DNA of 64,000 bases from Roseibium sp. MMSF_3412 (GCF_030733265.1 NZ_JASHJI010000005.1:62001-126000), one strand, 5' to 3'. Numbered from the stretch's first letter, positions 36,579-46,532 are shown. The notes: generated by a model not told the origin, from the letters alone. Program-made: numbers and translations.

Positions 36579-36632
36579 GACCCGCTTGGACAGGATGGCG
36601 CGCGACCAAGGCTCCCCAAGGGGCCTTTTTTT
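36557..36632 (+). terminator. Attenuator of the ilvIH operon
   Basis: GCGCGCC (36557-36563, inside the leader frame) can pair perfectly with GGCGCGC (36597-36603). The terminator hairpin is AGGCTCC/GGGGCCT (36609-36615 and 36620-36626) with a CCAA loop, followed by a T run to 36632. An additional GCGGG/CCCGC hairpin overlaps the leader stop codon. The alternative pairings fit translation-coupled transcription attenuation. Confidence 0.8.
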
Positions 36633-36754
36633 GTACCCGTCTCCTGATAGCGCTGCCCTCCACCCGTATCTTCGATGCCGCAGGGCGGACAAAAGACAGA
36701 ACACAATAACGAGCCATGGCCCAAATTCGGGCCGCGATATGCAAGGACGAGAAA

Positions 36755-38530
36755 ATGACACGGGAAATGACCGGCGCCGAAATGGTCATACAGGCGCTGA
36801 AAGACCAGGGAGTTGATACGATCTTCGGCTACCCGGGTGGTGCAGTGCTTCCCATTTATGACGAGATCATTCAGCAGGAAGGCCTGGAGCATATTCTCGT
36901 GCGCCACGAACAGGGTGCCGGACACGCGGCCGAGGGCTATGCGCGCTCCACAGGCAAGCCGGGTGTCGCCCTCGTCACCTCCGGCCCGGGAGCCACCAAC
37001 ATGGTCACCGCGCTGACGGATGCCATGCTCGATTCCATTCCGCTCGTCTGCATATCCGGCCAGGTACCGACCCACCTGATCGGCAACGATGCGTTCCAGG
37101 AATGCGACACCGTCGGCATCACCCGCCCCTGTACCAAGCACAACTGGCTGGTGCGCGATGTCGAGGACCTGCCCCGCGTCCTGCATGAGGCTTTCTATGT
37201 CGCAACGTCCGGCCGTCCGGGTCCGGTCGTGGTCGACATTCCCAAGGACGTGCAGTTCGCGACCGGCACCTACCAGGGCCCGACACCGAACCCGGCAGCC
37301 GCCCACAAGAGCTACCGGCCCCAGGTCAAGGGTGACGCGGCATCGATCCGCCAGGCCGCAGAGTTGATGGCGGCCGCCAAGAAGCCTGTCCTTTATACCG
37401 GCGGAGGCGTGATCAACTCCGGGCCGCACGCGTGCCAGCTGCTGCGCGAACTGGTCTCGCTGACCGGCTTTCCCATCACCTCCACGCTGATGGGTCTGGG
37501 TGCTTATCCGGCCTCCGGCGAAAACTGGCTCGGCATGCTGGGCATGCACGGCACGTTCGAGGCCAACATGGCCATGCATGACTGCGATCTCATGATCAAT
37601 ATCGGTGCCCGCTTTGACGACCGCATCACCGGCCGCACCGATGCGTTTTCCCCGAACTCGCGCAAGATCCACATCGATATCGACCCGTCCTCGATCAACA
37701 AGACCATCAATGTCGACCTGCCGATCATCGGCGATGTCGGCCATGTGCTGGAAGACCTGGTGCGCATTTGGCGCTCCTCCTCGCTCAAAGCCGACGCAGC
37801 CGGCATGAAGGCCTGGTGGCAGCAGATCGACGCATGGCGTGCGCGCAATTCGCTGGCCTACAAGCCGAACCAGGACGTCATCATGCCGCAATATGCGATC
37901 CAGCGGCTTTACGAACTGACCAAGCACCGCAAGACCTTCGTTTCAACCGAAGTCGGCCAGCACCAGATGTGGGCGGCCCAGTTCTACGGCTTCGAGGAGC
38001 CCAACCGCTGGCTGACCTCCGGCGGCCTTGGCACGATGGGCTACGGTCTGCCCGCCGCCATCGGGGCGCAGGTCGCCCACCGCGATGCGCTCTGCATCGA
38101 CATTGCCGGCGACGCTTCCATCCTGATGAACATCCAGGAAATGTCGACCGCGGTGCAGTTCGGTCTGCCCGTGAAGGTGTTCATCCTCAACAACCAGTAC
38201 ATGGGCATGGTCCGCCAGTGGCAGCAATTGCTGCATGGCAACCGCCTGTCCCATTCCTACACCGACAGCCTGCCTGACTTCGTCAAGCTGGCGGATGCCT
38301 ATGGCGGCGTCGGTATCCGGGTGGAGAAGCCGGGCGATCTGGACGGCGCGATTGAGGAAATGATTTCCGTCGACAGACCGGTCCTGTTCGATTGCCGCGT
38401 GGCCAATCTCGCCAACTGTTTCCCGATGATCCCCTCGGGCAAGGCCCACAACGAAATGCTGCTGCCGGACGAAGCCAATGACGAGGCTGTCGCCAACGCG
38501 ATCAGCGCCGAAGGCAAATCGCTCGTCTAA
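36755..38530 (+). CDS. ilvI: Acetolactate synthase large (catalytic) subunit
   Basis: 591 residues from the ATG at 36755, with AAGGACGAG upstream. ThDP-enzyme features: [14 protein letters not shown], the catalytic Glu in [24 protein letters not shown], and the ThDP/metal motif [29 protein letters not shown]. The FAD-binding central domain is present. It condenses two pyruvates to 2-acetolactate, or pyruvate with 2-ketobutyrate, for valine, leucine and isoleucine synthesis. It is followed 25 nt later by the regulatory subunit and preceded by the leader-peptide attenuator. Confidence 0.95.
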   Translation: MTREMTGAEMVIQALKDQGVDTIFGYPGGAVLPIYDEIIQQEGLEHILVRHEQGAGHAAEGYARSTGKPGVALVTSGPGATNMVTALTDAMLDSIPLVCISGQVPTHLIGNDAFQECDTVGITRPCTKHNWLVRDVEDLPRVLHEAFYVATSGRPGPVVVDIPKDVQFATGTYQGPTPNPAAAHKSYRPQVKGDAASIRQAAELMAAAKKPVLYTGGGVINSGPHACQLLRELVSLTGFPITSTLMGLGAYPASGENWLGMLGMHGTFEANMAMHDCDLMINIGARFDDRITGRTDAFSPNSRKIHIDIDPSSINKTINVDLPIIGDVGHVLEDLVRIWRSSSLKADAAGMKAWWQQIDAWRARNSLAYKPNQDVIMPQYAIQRLYELTKHRKTFVSTEVGQHQMWAAQFYGFEEPNRWLTSGGLGTMGYGLPAAIGAQVAHRDALCIDIAGDASILMNIQEMSTAVQFGLPVKVFILNNQYMGMVRQWQQLLHGNRLSHSYTDSLPDFVKLADAYGGVGIRVEKPGDLDGAIEEMISVDRPVLFDCRVANLANCFPMIPSGKAHNEMLLPDEANDEAVANAISAEGKSLV

Positions 38531-38555
38531 CGTCAGGCAAGAAGGACATATTGAA

Positions 38556-39128
38556 ATGAACGCTCAGAATGTGGATGCGCCTTCCGCCTATTTCCTGGCC
38601 GAAGTCAGCAACGAAATCGAGACCCACACCCTATCGCTACTCGTCGACAACGAACCGGGTGTGCTTGCGCGCGTGATCGGGCTGTTTTCCGGCCGCGGCT
38701 ACAACATCGACAGCCTGACGGTGTCGGAAACCGAACATGAACGGCACCTGTCGCGGATTACGATCGTGACCACGGGCACACCGATGATCATCGAGCAGAT
38801 CCGCCATCAGCTCGACCGGCTGGTGCCGGTCCATCGCGTGACCGACCTGACCGTGCGCGCGCGCCGGGCGCATCAGGACAAACCGCTCGAGCGGGAGCTT
38901 GCCCTCATCAAGGTGGCCGGCGACGGCGACAAGCGCCTGGAGGCGCTGCGCCTGGGCGACGCCTTCCGTGCGACCGTGATTGACGCCACGACGGAGCACT
39001 TCGTCTTTGAAATCACCGGACGGACATCGAAGATCGAACAGTTCATCGCAATCATGAAACCGCTCGGCCTCGTCGAGGTTTCCCGCACCGGTGTCGCCGC
39101 CGTCCAGCGCGGACCGGAAGGGCTCTAG
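38556..39128 (+). CDS. ilvH: Acetolactate synthase small (regulatory) subunit
   Basis: 190 residues from the ATG at 38556 (AAGGA upstream). The N-terminal ACT domain begins THTLSLLVDNEPGVLARVIGLFSGRGYNIDSLTVSETEHERHLSRITIVT. The C-terminal domain includes RELALIKVAGDGDKRLEALRLGDAFRATVIDATTEHFVFEITGRTSKIEQFI. It binds the catalytic subunit and confers valine feedback control. The strong terminator 25 nt downstream closes the operon. Confidence 0.95.
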   Translation: MNAQNVDAPSAYFLAEVSNEIETHTLSLLVDNEPGVLARVIGLFSGRGYNIDSLTVSETEHERHLSRITIVTTGTPMIIEQIRHQLDRLVPVHRVTDLTVRARRAHQDKPLERELALIKVAGDGDKRLEALRLGDAFRATVIDATTEHFVFEITGRTSKIEQFIAIMKPLGLVEVSRTGVAAVQRGPEGL

Positions 39129-39152
39129 GTTCGCCATCGTGAAAATTCCCCG

Positions 39153-39186
39153 GACCCGCCGCGACCAACCGGCGGGTCTTTTTTTG
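39153..39186 (+). terminator. Intrinsic terminator of ilvIH
   Basis: Perfect 9-bp stem GACCCGCCG/CGGCGGGTC (39153-39161 and 39170-39178) with an 8-nt loop, followed by an eight-T run. Confidence 0.92.
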
Positions 39187-39590
39187 CGAACTCGAGAAAT
39201 GCATCGGCCCCGTCCTTCGAGCCGCGCTTTCGTGCTCCTCAGGACGAGGTTGGTGGATTGAAAACGGACTTGCCGCCGCAGTTGTTCCCTCTCCCGCTCA
39301 GAGAGCGGTAAAATTCGGCAAGCTGGGGCTGCGTAAACAGAGTTACTTCGAGACTCGCGTTCGCGCTTCCTTAAGCTGAGGTCTTCAGTTCATGTCATCA
39401 TCCAAGTCAATAAGTACGTCCTGCCTGCTTTGCTTTTTGAGTTGGGTATGCATGGTCGCACGTGGGGCGCCGTCCCGGTCTTGATCCGGGACCCCGCACC
39501 AGCACGCAACAGCCGTTGCACACCACCCCTTTACCTTCACCAACCGGTTCCCTACATCCAGCAAGCTTTTTGATTATTCCGGATCGCGCC
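39187..39590. other. Gene-free gap with REP-like palindromes
   Basis: About 400 bp between the ilvIH terminator and the N-acetyltransferase gene. It holds a CGTCCTTCGAG...CTCCTCAGGACGAGG palindrome at 39211-39249 and a GTCCCGG/CCGGGAC palindrome at 39472-39492. No open frame here is convincing. Confidence 0.55.
39211..39249. repeat. REP-like palindrome, family 1
   Basis: CGTCCTTCGAG at one end and CTCCTCAGGACGAGG at the other form an imperfect hairpin. It belongs to the same family as the elements at 59820, 59951 and 60932. Confidence 0.6.
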
Positions 39591-40397
39591 ATGCCCTTTG
39601 ATCTTGCCACCTACCTGGACCGCATCGGACTTGAGAAATGCCCGGCAGATCTCAGCGGGCTTAAGAAACTGCAGACAGCCCAGATCAGCTCCATTCCGTT
39701 TGAAAACGTCCTGCCCTTTTCAGGAAAGGTGCCGGATCTCGATCCCGACGTCCTGTGGCAGAAGCTGGTGCGGGCAAAATGCGGCGGCTATTGCTTTGAG
39801 GTAAACTCCCTGCTTGGGCAGGCGCTGAACGCCCTTGGTTTTCCAAATCGTCAGGTGCTCGCGCGTGTGCGCATGGGTGAACCCAGGGGCGGCGCCAGAA
39901 CGCACCTGGCCTTCGTGGTACCGCTTGATGGAGACGAGTGGCTCGTTGATGCCGGTTTTGGCGGCCAGGCTCCGGCCGCCCCCGTGAAGATCGTGCCGCA
40001 TGAAGAGCAGCCGATCAGGGACCAGATCTATCGCATCCGCTTCGAAGACCACTCCGGGGAACACGTCCTGGAGAGAAAGACGGAGACAGGCTGGTTTCCG
40101 CTCTATGGTTTCGACCGTGTCGACGTGCGCCGCGAGGATATCGAGGCCGCCAACTTTGTGTGCGCGCTGTCACCGATGCAGTCCTTTGCCGGCAGCCTGA
40201 AATTCTACCGGCTTACGCAGACGGGTTTCTTCAGCTTTCTGAACGGCCGCGCCCGTTGCGTCGACGGCGGCGAAAGCCGCGAGTGGCAGATCCGGGAAGA
40301 AGCCGAGTTGAGGGACTTCATGAAGACCGATCTCGGGCTCGGTTACGACGATCCGGCCATTCAGGCGATCGCGGACCGGCTGAGGTCGCTTTTCTGA
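39591..40397 (+). CDS. Arylamine N-acetyltransferase
   Basis: 268 residues from the ATG at 39591. The Cys-His-Asp triad of the family is visible: Cys68 in RAKCGGYCFEVNSLLGQAL, His105 in GARTHLAFVV and Asp120 in WLVDAGFGG. The N-terminal FDLATYLDRIGL and ISSIPFENVLPF are also typical. It transfers acetyl groups from acetyl-CoA to arylamines and hydrazines. It stands alone between the ilv operon and the convergent 2OG-oxygenase-like gene. Confidence 0.93.
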   Translation: MPFDLATYLDRIGLEKCPADLSGLKKLQTAQISSIPFENVLPFSGKVPDLDPDVLWQKLVRAKCGGYCFEVNSLLGQALNALGFPNRQVLARVRMGEPRGGARTHLAFVVPLDGDEWLVDAGFGGQAPAAPVKIVPHEEQPIRDQIYRIRFEDHSGEHVLERKTETGWFPLYGFDRVDVRREDIEAANFVCALSPMQSFAGSLKFYRLTQTGFFSFLNGRARCVDGGESREWQIREEAELRDFMKTDLGLGYDDPAIQAIADRLRSLF

Positions 40398-40421
40398 GCA
40401 TCCGGTCTGCTCGCTCCGCCC

Positions 40422-41177
40422 TCACACGCGGCTTTCTATGTTGATCGTCAGGGTTTTCCGCAAGGGTGAGTCTTTCGGCCCGCTCATCGGCGCAACATGG
40501 TGCCAGGAGTTGTATGTCTTGACGAACAGGACGCATTGATTGGGTTCGAACGGAAACGTTTTCAGCGTGTCCACCTGATCGAAACGCAAGGCCTTGTTCA
40601 TATGATTGAAGACACGGGTCCTGTCGCTCGGCAGACAGACCGAGGTCCCTCCGCCCCAGCCCATGTCCCACTCGCCGGGTTCCATCATCGAAATCACCAA
40701 CGTGATGAGCTTGTCCGGCGCATCGGTATGCGGAACGATCTGGCCACCGTCTGCGGGCATCATCGAGAATTCGAACCGGGCATTCAACTCTGTTTGCCGC
40801 CGGATACGGCTCAGAAGACTGGCTTTTCGTTTGCTTTTTCCGCGCAGGACACGAATGCGTCTCAAGCCGAGATCGATGTTGTTGGCAGCAAGCATCGCGA
40901 GAATGTTGCCGACAAATCCCGGAGATTTCACGTGCTGATAAAAGTCTTTCCAGACCGGACTGTTGTCCAGGAAATCCTGGTAGTTGACCGGGTTGTTGAC
41001 CTCGGAAAGCGAGTATTTGTGCCCAAGGTTCGGCTTGTATTCGAAAAGCTCCCGATCGGGATAGGTTTCCACGAGCCGCTCATAGGTCTGCGCGTCGAGA
41101 ATGTCTGTCGAATAACAGATCGGATAGGGTTCGTAGTCGAAAACAGCGTGATCAAAACGTAGCATACGGACATGCAC
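40422..41177 (-). CDS. 2-oxoglutarate/Fe(II)-dependent oxygenase-like protein
   Basis: 251 residues from the ATG at 41177 (AAAGGTG upstream; ATG at 41165 also possible). The facial triad and 2OG ligand are visible: His150 and Asp152 in IVPHTDAPDKLITLVISM, a distal His at 226-227 in NSWHHVAPMSGP and Arg240 in LRKTLTINI. This double-stranded beta-helix pattern resembles prolyl-hydroxylase-like proteins often found near glycan or toxin-tailoring genes. The substrate is unknown. It is convergent with the N-acetyltransferase gene. Confidence 0.8.
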   Translation of the reverse strand: MHVRMLRFDHAVFDYEPYPICYSTDILDAQTYERLVETYPDRELFEYKPNLGHKYSLSEVNNPVNYQDFLDNSPVWKDFYQHVKSPGFVGNILAMLAANNIDLGLRRIRVLRGKSKRKASLLSRIRRQTELNARFEFSMMPADGGQIVPHTDAPDKLITLVISMMEPGEWDMGWGGGTSVCLPSDRTRVFNHMNKALRFDQVDTLKTFPFEPNQCVLFVKTYNSWHHVAPMSGPKDSPLRKTLTINIESRV

Positions 41178-41449
41178 CTTTCATGCCTGCCGAAGAATGA
41201 GACACTCCTACAATGCAGCCGGATTTGTTGCAACTTTAGCGTTGCACTGCCCACACAAAACCGAAACAGGCACCCTTTTGAACTGGCGGGTGTACCCCCG
41301 TCATACGTCCTTGATCACATCGGCAATGCGGGAACAATTCTTGGCGCCGACGGCCTAGACGCGACACGGATCAGCGCGTATACGACACCGGCGCTACCCG
41401 CCTCGCGGGCGCTGAAAGCATCCCGATTTCAGAAGAAGGCTTCAAGCCC

Positions 41450-42694
41450 ATGATCCACGGTCTGTCCCGGCCGAAAAACCAAATCCGCTGGCTTTTGCTG
41501 GAGGGGATTTCGCCAACTGCCCGCGCCGTTCTTGAAAAGGCAGGCTACGTTAACGTGGAAGTGCTGCCCGGCGCACTGGAAAAGGACGCTCTGATCGAAA
41601 AGCTGCAGGACGTGCAGATCCTTGGCATCCGTTCACGCACCCAGGTCACGGAGGAGGTTCTGGAAGCTGCCAAGAGCCTTGTCGCGGTCGGCTGTTTTTC
41701 CGTCGGCACCAACCAGGTCGATCTCGCCGGCACCCTGAACCGGGGCATTCCGGTGTTCAACGCCCCCTTCTCCAACACGCGCTCGGTTGCGGAGCTGACG
41801 ATTGCCGAAATCGTCATGCTGCTGCGCGGTGTCTTCACAAAGTCGGCGGCCGCCCACGAGGGGCGCTGGCTGAAAAGTGCTGCCGGGTCTCACGAGATCC
41901 GCGGCAAGACCCTTGGCATTGTCGGCTACGGCAACATCGGCACACAGCTTTCCAACCTGGCCGAGGCCATGGGCATGCGCGTCATCTATTACGACATGGT
42001 CGACAAGCTGCAGCACGGCAACGTCGCACCGGCGGAAAGCCTGGATGCCTTGCTGGGCCAGGCTGATGTCGTGTCGCTGCACGTTCCCGATACGCCGGAA
42101 ACACGCAACATGTTCCGCGCCGAAGAAATCGCCAAGATGAAAAAGGGCGCGTTTCTGATCAACAACGCACGCGGAAAGGTCATCGATATCGAGGCGTTGG
42201 CACAGGCGCTCAGGTCGGGTCATCTGGCAGGTGCGGCGATCGACGTCTTCCCGGTAGAACCGAAATCAAACAAGGACGAGTTCACCTCGCCCCTGCGTGG
42301 CATCGACAACGTCATCCTGACACCCCATGTCGGAGGTTCCACGGAAGAAGCCCAGGCCCGGATCGGCGAAGAGGTCTCCAAGCGGCTGGTCGAATATTCC
42401 GATGTCGGCTCGACCATCGGTGCCGTTGAGTTCCCGCAGGTTCAGCTTCCCAAGGGCACCGACGCGACCCGCTTCATTCAGGTGCACCATAATGCACCGG
42501 GCGCGATGCGCACCCTCAACGACCTGTTCACACGGCACAACCTGAACATCCACGCCCAGTTCATGCAGTCGCATCTCGACATCGGTTATGTGGTTCTCGA
42601 TGTCGACAGCCCCGTCGAGGACCCGGTCCGCATCCTGGAGGAAATCCGCGCCCTGCCGAACACCATCCGCGCAAGGCTGCTCAACCGGGTTTGA
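41450..42694 (+). CDS. serA: D-3-phosphoglycerate dehydrogenase
   Basis: 414 residues, matching the E. coli-type enzyme with one C-terminal ACT domain. Features: VGCFSVGTNQVDL, the NAD motif GIVGYGNIGTQLSNLAEAMGM, catalytic Arg in INNARGKVIDIEAL, Glu in DVFPVEPKS and His in LTPHVGGSTEEAQARIGEEV, then the ACT region RFIQVHHNAPGAMRTLNDLFTRHNLNIHAQF. It catalyses the first step of serine synthesis and should be serine-inhibited through the ACT domain. The 270-bp upstream region holds a small GC-rich hairpin but no leader I recognise. Confidence 0.94.
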   Translation: MIHGLSRPKNQIRWLLLEGISPTARAVLEKAGYVNVEVLPGALEKDALIEKLQDVQILGIRSRTQVTEEVLEAAKSLVAVGCFSVGTNQVDLAGTLNRGIPVFNAPFSNTRSVAELTIAEIVMLLRGVFTKSAAAHEGRWLKSAAGSHEIRGKTLGIVGYGNIGTQLSNLAEAMGMRVIYYDMVDKLQHGNVAPAESLDALLGQADVVSLHVPDTPETRNMFRAEEIAKMKKGAFLINNARGKVIDIEALAQALRSGHLAGAAIDVFPVEPKSNKDEFTSPLRGIDNVILTPHVGGSTEEAQARIGEEVSKRLVEYSDVGSTIGAVEFPQVQLPKGTDATRFIQVHHNAPGAMRTLNDLFTRHNLNIHAQFMQSHLDIGYVVLDVDSPVEDPVRILEEIRALPNTIRARLLNRV

Positions 42695-42797
42695 GCCCGG
42701 ACCGTCGCGACAATGGCCCCGGTCGACACCGGGGCTGAACGGTCAAGCTTACCGATGTTTCATTTGCATCGGCATTTCGCTCTCCCATCTGAGGGAT

Positions 42798-42853
42798 GGG
42801 GGACGGCCTCCACTTACTCTCAAACAACAAGTCGGGACGGCCCGCAGTGGAGA
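42798..42853 (+). ncRNA. Guanidine-II (mini-ykkC) riboswitch
   Basis: Two small hairpins each closed by an ACGG loop: GGGGG-ACGG-CCTCC (42798-42811) and CGGG-ACGG-CCCG (42833-42844), separated by about 21 nt of A/C-rich linker. The second stem lies 4 nt before the GGAGA ribosome site (42849-42853) of the downstream SugE gene. Paired ACGR-loop hairpins directly upstream of an SMR-family gene are diagnostic of the guanidine-II class. Guanidinium binding is expected to free the ribosome site. Confidence 0.9.
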
Positions 42854-42859
42854 ATAGCC

Positions 42860-43171
42860 ATGGCATGGATATTCCTGTTTGCCGCCGGTCTTCTTGAAAT
42901 CGTCTGGGCCTTTGCGATGAAGGAATCGCATGGTTTCACAAGGTTTGTCCCGACCCTGGTCATGCTGGCCGCGATGGTGGCCTCCTTCGGACTGTTGTCG
43001 CTGTCCATGCGCACCCTACCTCTTGGGACCAGCTACATGATCTGGACCGGGATCGGCGCGGTTGGTGCCTTTGTCGTCGGGTACTGGTTCCTGGGAGAAA
43101 CGGTGAGCGTGCAGCGCGCTGTCGCCGCGCTGCTGATCGTCGCAGGCATCGTCACGATGAAACTGGCCTGA
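42860..43171 (+). CDS. SugE/Gdx-type guanidinium exporter (SMR family)
   Basis: 103 residues with four membrane helices. The universally conserved SMR glutamate is Glu13 in FAAGLLEIVWAFAMKESHGF. GTSYMIWTGIGAVGAFVVGYWFLGE and the short C-terminus ending VTMKLA match the SugE (Gdx) branch rather than the EmrE branch. It exchanges guanidinium for protons as a dual-topology dimer. The guanidine-II riboswitch just upstream supports this substrate. Confidence 0.92.
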   Translation: MAWIFLFAAGLLEIVWAFAMKESHGFTRFVPTLVMLAAMVASFGLLSLSMRTLPLGTSYMIWTGIGAVGAFVVGYWFLGETVSVQRAVAALLIVAGIVTMKLA

Positions 43172-43217
43172 ACTGCAGCCGGCGCCCTTGCCGGCAGCAG
43201 ATCCGTTCAGGTGCCGG

Positions 43218-43658
43218 TCAGGCGTTCAATCCGGCGGAACAGGCGCGAAACTCCTGCACCGCCGGAGCGGCACCGGCCAGTGGGACGGCAACCGACCGGT
43301 CTCCCAGAAGCGCTGTTGCCGTGTGGTTGAACTCAAGCCCGTTAAGCACATTACCGAAGCCTCTGTCCGTTACGGTCAGGGTCGCGCCGCCTCCGGACAG
43401 CACATGCCGGTCGGTCGTGATGGTCAGCCCGCGCGGCCCGTCGAAGCGCATGGCGAAAAGCGGTCCCTGCTGCCAGGCGCCTTTCGGCGTGATCGAAATG
43501 GCGTATTCCGGGATCGCCGGGTCAAAGGTGACACGGACGGACGCCGTGTCGCCGTCGTGGATCAACTCGCAGATCCGGCCCAGCTTGGCCTCCCACGCGA
43601 ACGCGGACGAGGTGGACAGCAACAAGAAGACGAATATTCGCAGCATATGAGTGGTCAT
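43218..43658 (-). CDS. Secreted hypothetical protein
   Basis: 146 residues from the ATG at 43658 (ATG at 43646 possible) with signal peptide LRIFVFLLLSTSSAFAWEA. The mature part is beta-rich (ASVRVTFDPAIPEYAISITPKGAWQQGPLFAMRFDGPRGLTITTDRHVLSGGGATLTVTDRGFGNVLNGLEFNHTATALLG) with two Cys residues. The family is not recognised. It is probably periplasmic. It is convergent with sugE and divergent from the next gene. Confidence 0.75.
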   Translation of the reverse strand: MTTHMLRIFVFLLLSTSSAFAWEAKLGRICELIHDGDTASVRVTFDPAIPEYAISITPKGAWQQGPLFAMRFDGPRGLTITTDRHVLSGGGATLTVTDRGFGNVLNGLEFNHTATALLGDRSVAVPLAGAAPAVQEFRACSAGLNA

Positions 43659-43790
43659 TCTATTTGACCTAGCGTTGCGCCACGAAATGTCCAGAAAGCA
43701 TCTTTGCGCATTCCGAGTCACCTGTTGCCGAACCTGGCCACCACCATCCAGCCACTTTGCCTTGGACATCCGGGCAGGAAAAGGCAAGTC

Positions 43791-44639
43791 TTGATCCGAA
43801 ACACAAAGGCATGGCGGTGGGTGCGCAGGATGATGAGGGACGAGTTTTTCGGAAATGATGACCAGCGCGCTGTTCTCAAACGCGGGCGCGCGATGGCGGA
43901 ATTGCTCGGCAAAGATCCGAAATACAGCTACTACGGACGTACCGTCGGACTTGTCACACCGGATGATGGCGATCTTGATCAGCTCGCCGCGCTGGCAAAG
44001 GTTCAGGGCAATTCGAATTACGCTGCCGTTTCCCTGTCCGAAACGGAGGCAGTTGAAGGCGCGTTGAGATCCCGCGGCCTTATACCGATGCACTACGCAA
44101 AGTGGGAAGGCGCGTCGCCTGTTCTTTCTGCTGCGCGTGCTGTCCTGGATGCATTTTCGCTGCCGGATGATCTCCACATTGCAAAGATCGATGCGTCAAC
44201 CTCGGGACCACTGATGGCGTCGATGGCAGAACTGGCTCTGAGTTGCGGAGTTCTGCCGCCCAGCGGCGAGGTTTTGCGGGGACTGCTGAGGCCAGCAATC
44301 TGCCTCCTTGCGATCGACTCCGACGAAAACGTTGTATCCTGTGCATCATCCTGTGCGTTTGCGCATGAAAACCACTCAACGCTCGCGCATCAGGCCTGGT
44401 GGGGCATGCTGGCAACGGCCCCCGCACATCGCGGACGCCACCTCTCGCTGATTTTGGGTGCGCATGTGGTATTGGAGATGCACGGCAATTTTGGTTTCAG
44501 CAATTTCATGACAGGCGTGGAACCCGGCAACGCGCCGTCCGAAGCCGTTTGCGCCCGTATGGCCCTTGCCCCCGGGCCTCACGCGATCATCGGTTGTGCC
44601 GATCCGGACGCCCTGAGCGGCGGCCGGATGACCAAATAG
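43791..44639 (+). CDS. GNAT-fold acetyltransferase-like protein
   Basis: About 282 residues from a TTG at 43791 (AAAAGGC upstream); an ATG at 43830 is the conservative alternative. The C-terminal part, WWGMLATAPAHRGRHLSLILGAHVVLEMHGNFGFSNFMTGVEPGNAPSEAVCARMAL, has the GNAT pattern with an acetyl-CoA-binding RGR loop. The N-terminal part is unfamiliar (GRAMAELLGKDPKYSYYGRTVGLVTPDDGDLDQL). The substrate is unknown. It is convergent with the DUF1826 gene. Confidence 0.65.
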   Translation: MIRNTKAWRWVRRMMRDEFFGNDDQRAVLKRGRAMAELLGKDPKYSYYGRTVGLVTPDDGDLDQLAALAKVQGNSNYAAVSLSETEAVEGALRSRGLIPMHYAKWEGASPVLSAARAVLDAFSLPDDLHIAKIDASTSGPLMASMAELALSCGVLPPSGEVLRGLLRPAICLLAIDSDENVVSCASSCAFAHENHSTLAHQAWWGMLATAPAHRGRHLSLILGAHVVLEMHGNFGFSNFMTGVEPGNAPSEAVCARMALAPGPHAIIGCADPDALSGGRMTK

Positions 44640-44677
44640 ACACCGCAGGGAGCAAGGCAGTCATCCGTCGCAGGTCT

Positions 44678-45301
44678 CTAATCAACCGGATCGATCACGA
44701 GAAGCAGGCGCGCTCCCCCACCGGCCGCCGGATCGGGAGAGCGGTGCAAGAGCCCGGTGCGTTCGTCCCCGGGCCAGGCACCGCCCCGGAAAAGGCCAAC
44801 TGCACCGCGCTTGACCTTGCTGATTTGCCGAGCGTCCTCTTCCGCGCCCGCCGGAACATACTCCGTTCCCGCCCCGCGATAGGTGCACAACAGCCGCGCC
44901 GGTACGTTGTCGACGTGAAACTTCGGACACATGACCTCATCCGAAACATCGAGCCTGATCCGGACTTGCTGCACGTCGAGAGCTTTCGAAACGATCAGGG
45001 CCAGCGCACCGACATCGCCGGTGAGCATGTCCCGTTCCGGCGAAGGCGAGAGTTGAGCCTGTTCGCAGGCGGCAATCGCGGCGGCTTCGGCAAGATGGAC
45101 GGGAACAACCGTGCGCAACTCCGGCAGCTGTTCCATCGGCAGGCTGTCAACCCAATCCTGAAAGTCTTGGTTGCAGGTTCGCGTCCAGATCGACGCTGCG
45201 ATGCCAGGCCGGTTGATGTCTTCCAGAATTTCCGGCTCCCGCCCCATAAGAACATCGCGCGCGTGAAGCTGCGGCTGGTAGCTTGTCTGCGCCAGACTCA
45301 T
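44678..45301 (-). CDS. DUF1826 family protein
   Basis: 207 residues. The pattern ending in [37 protein letters not shown] and [40 protein letters not shown] matches DUF1826 proteins, which are typically encoded beside zinc-responsive COG0523 GTPases. A conserved Cys-His pair (CPKFHVDN) could bind metal. The start overlaps the GTPase stop by ATGA, so it belongs to the Zur-controlled unit. The biochemical role is not established. Confidence 0.85.
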   Translation of the reverse strand: MSLAQTSYQPQLHARDVLMGREPEILEDINRPGIAASIWTRTCNQDFQDWVDSLPMEQLPELRTVVPVHLAEAAAIAACEQAQLSPSPERDMLTGDVGALALIVSKALDVQQVRIRLDVSDEVMCPKFHVDNVPARLLCTYRGAGTEYVPAGAEEDARQISKVKRGAVGLFRGGAWPGDERTGLLHRSPDPAAGGGARLLLVIDPVD

Positions 45302-46512
45302 GCCGCTCTCTCCGCCAACCGATACTCCGGAAAGGGATCCGGCAGATTTTTGAACTGGCTGAGGTCATCGCCGTCTTCTTCGGCGATCAGGCATTCGTCG
45401 AGACGGCATTTCAGGGCCGGCCAGTCGATGCCGGCACCGATAAACACGATCTCCTGCCGCCGGTCGCCAAAGGGCTCAACCCAGTGCGACCTGGCATATT
45501 CGATGGCGCGCTGGTCCTGCGGCCAGCGGTTCGGCGGCACCGATGCCCACCATGTCCCGATCGGAGCGACGCCGGACAGGGCGCCTGCAAGCGAAAACTC
45601 CATAACAAACTGCGGACGGCTGCCGATCCAGAAATGACCCTTGGCCCGGATAACGCCGGGCAGAGCCCCGTTGAGAAGCCCATGGATCTTGTCCGGATAG
45701 AAGGGCCTGCGCGCACGATAGACGAAAGAGGCAACGCCATATTCCTCGGTTTCCGGTACATGGTCGGCAAAACCGTAAAGCTCCTTGGCCCACATCGGAT
45801 GTTCATGCGCCTTTTCGAAATCGAACAGGCCCGTGTTCAGGATTTCCGCCGGCGCGACTTCGCTATAGTCGGTCTCAAGAATACGCGCATCCCCGTTCAG
45901 GCTGCGAATGATCTTCCGCGCCGCATCCACCTGACCGGACGTGGCCGCGCTGACCTTGTTCAGAACGACCACGTCGGAAAACTCGATCTGGTCTGTCAGA
46001 AGATGGACAAGCGTGCGCTCATCCTCTTCACCCAGCGTCTCTCCCCGGTCATGCAGGAAGTCATGGCTTGAAAAGTCCTTGAGCAGGTTAACCGCATCAA
46101 CGACAGTGACCATCGTATCAAGGCGCGCAACGTCCGACAGGCTCTCGCCGTCCTCGTCCCGGAAGTCGAACGTCGCGGCAACGGGAAGCGGTTCGGAGAT
46201 CCCCGTGGACTCGATCAGCAGGTAGTCGAACTTGCCTTCCTGCGACAGCCGGCGCACCTCTTGAAGGAGATCGTCCCGCAACGTGCAGCAGATGCAGCCA
46301 TTGGACATCTCGACCAGCGTTTCGTCCGTGTGGCTGAGTTCCGCACCACCGGATCGCACAAGATCGGCGTCAATGTTGACCTCGGACATGTCGTTGACGA
46401 TGACAGCGACCTTGAGATTGTCCCGGTTGTTCAGAACACGGTTGAGCAAGGTGGTCTTTCCCGCTCCGAGAAATCCGGAGAGAACGGTGACCGGCAAACG
46501 GGTATCTGGCAT
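45298..46512 (-). CDS. COG0523 (CobW/ZNG1-like) GTPase, zinc metallochaperone
   Basis: 404 residues. G3E GTPase features: Walker [12 protein letters not shown], the metal-binding CxCC motif in [30 protein letters not shown], and VVVLNKVSA as the guanine-specificity motif. The C-terminal CobW domain includes [24 protein letters not shown]. It probably delivers zinc to a client under zinc starvation. The upstream palindrome is a Zur box, and DUF1826 follows in overlap. Confidence 0.92.
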   Translation of the reverse strand: MPDTRLPVTVLSGFLGAGKTTLLNRVLNNRDNLKVAVIVNDMSEVNIDADLVRSGGAELSHTDETLVEMSNGCICCTLRDDLLQEVRRLSQEGKFDYLLIESTGISEPLPVAATFDFRDEDGESLSDVARLDTMVTVVDAVNLLKDFSSHDFLHDRGETLGEEDERTLVHLLTDQIEFSDVVVLNKVSAATSGQVDAARKIIRSLNGDARILETDYSEVAPAEILNTGLFDFEKAHEHPMWAKELYGFADHVPETEEYGVASFVYRARRPFYPDKIHGLLNGALPGVIRAKGHFWIGSRPQFVMEFSLAGALSGVAPIGTWWASVPPNRWPQDQRAIEYARSHWVEPFGDRRQEIVFIGAGIDWPALKCRLDECLIAEEDGDDLSQFKNLPDPFPEYRLAERAA

Positions 46513-46532
46513 GGAAGCTCCTGGCTCGATAT

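Noticed and set aside
41166..41449. Possible leader or riboswitch before serA
   Set aside because: Only one small GC-rich hairpin near the start codon was seen, with no alternative pairing, no serine-rich leader and no known motif.
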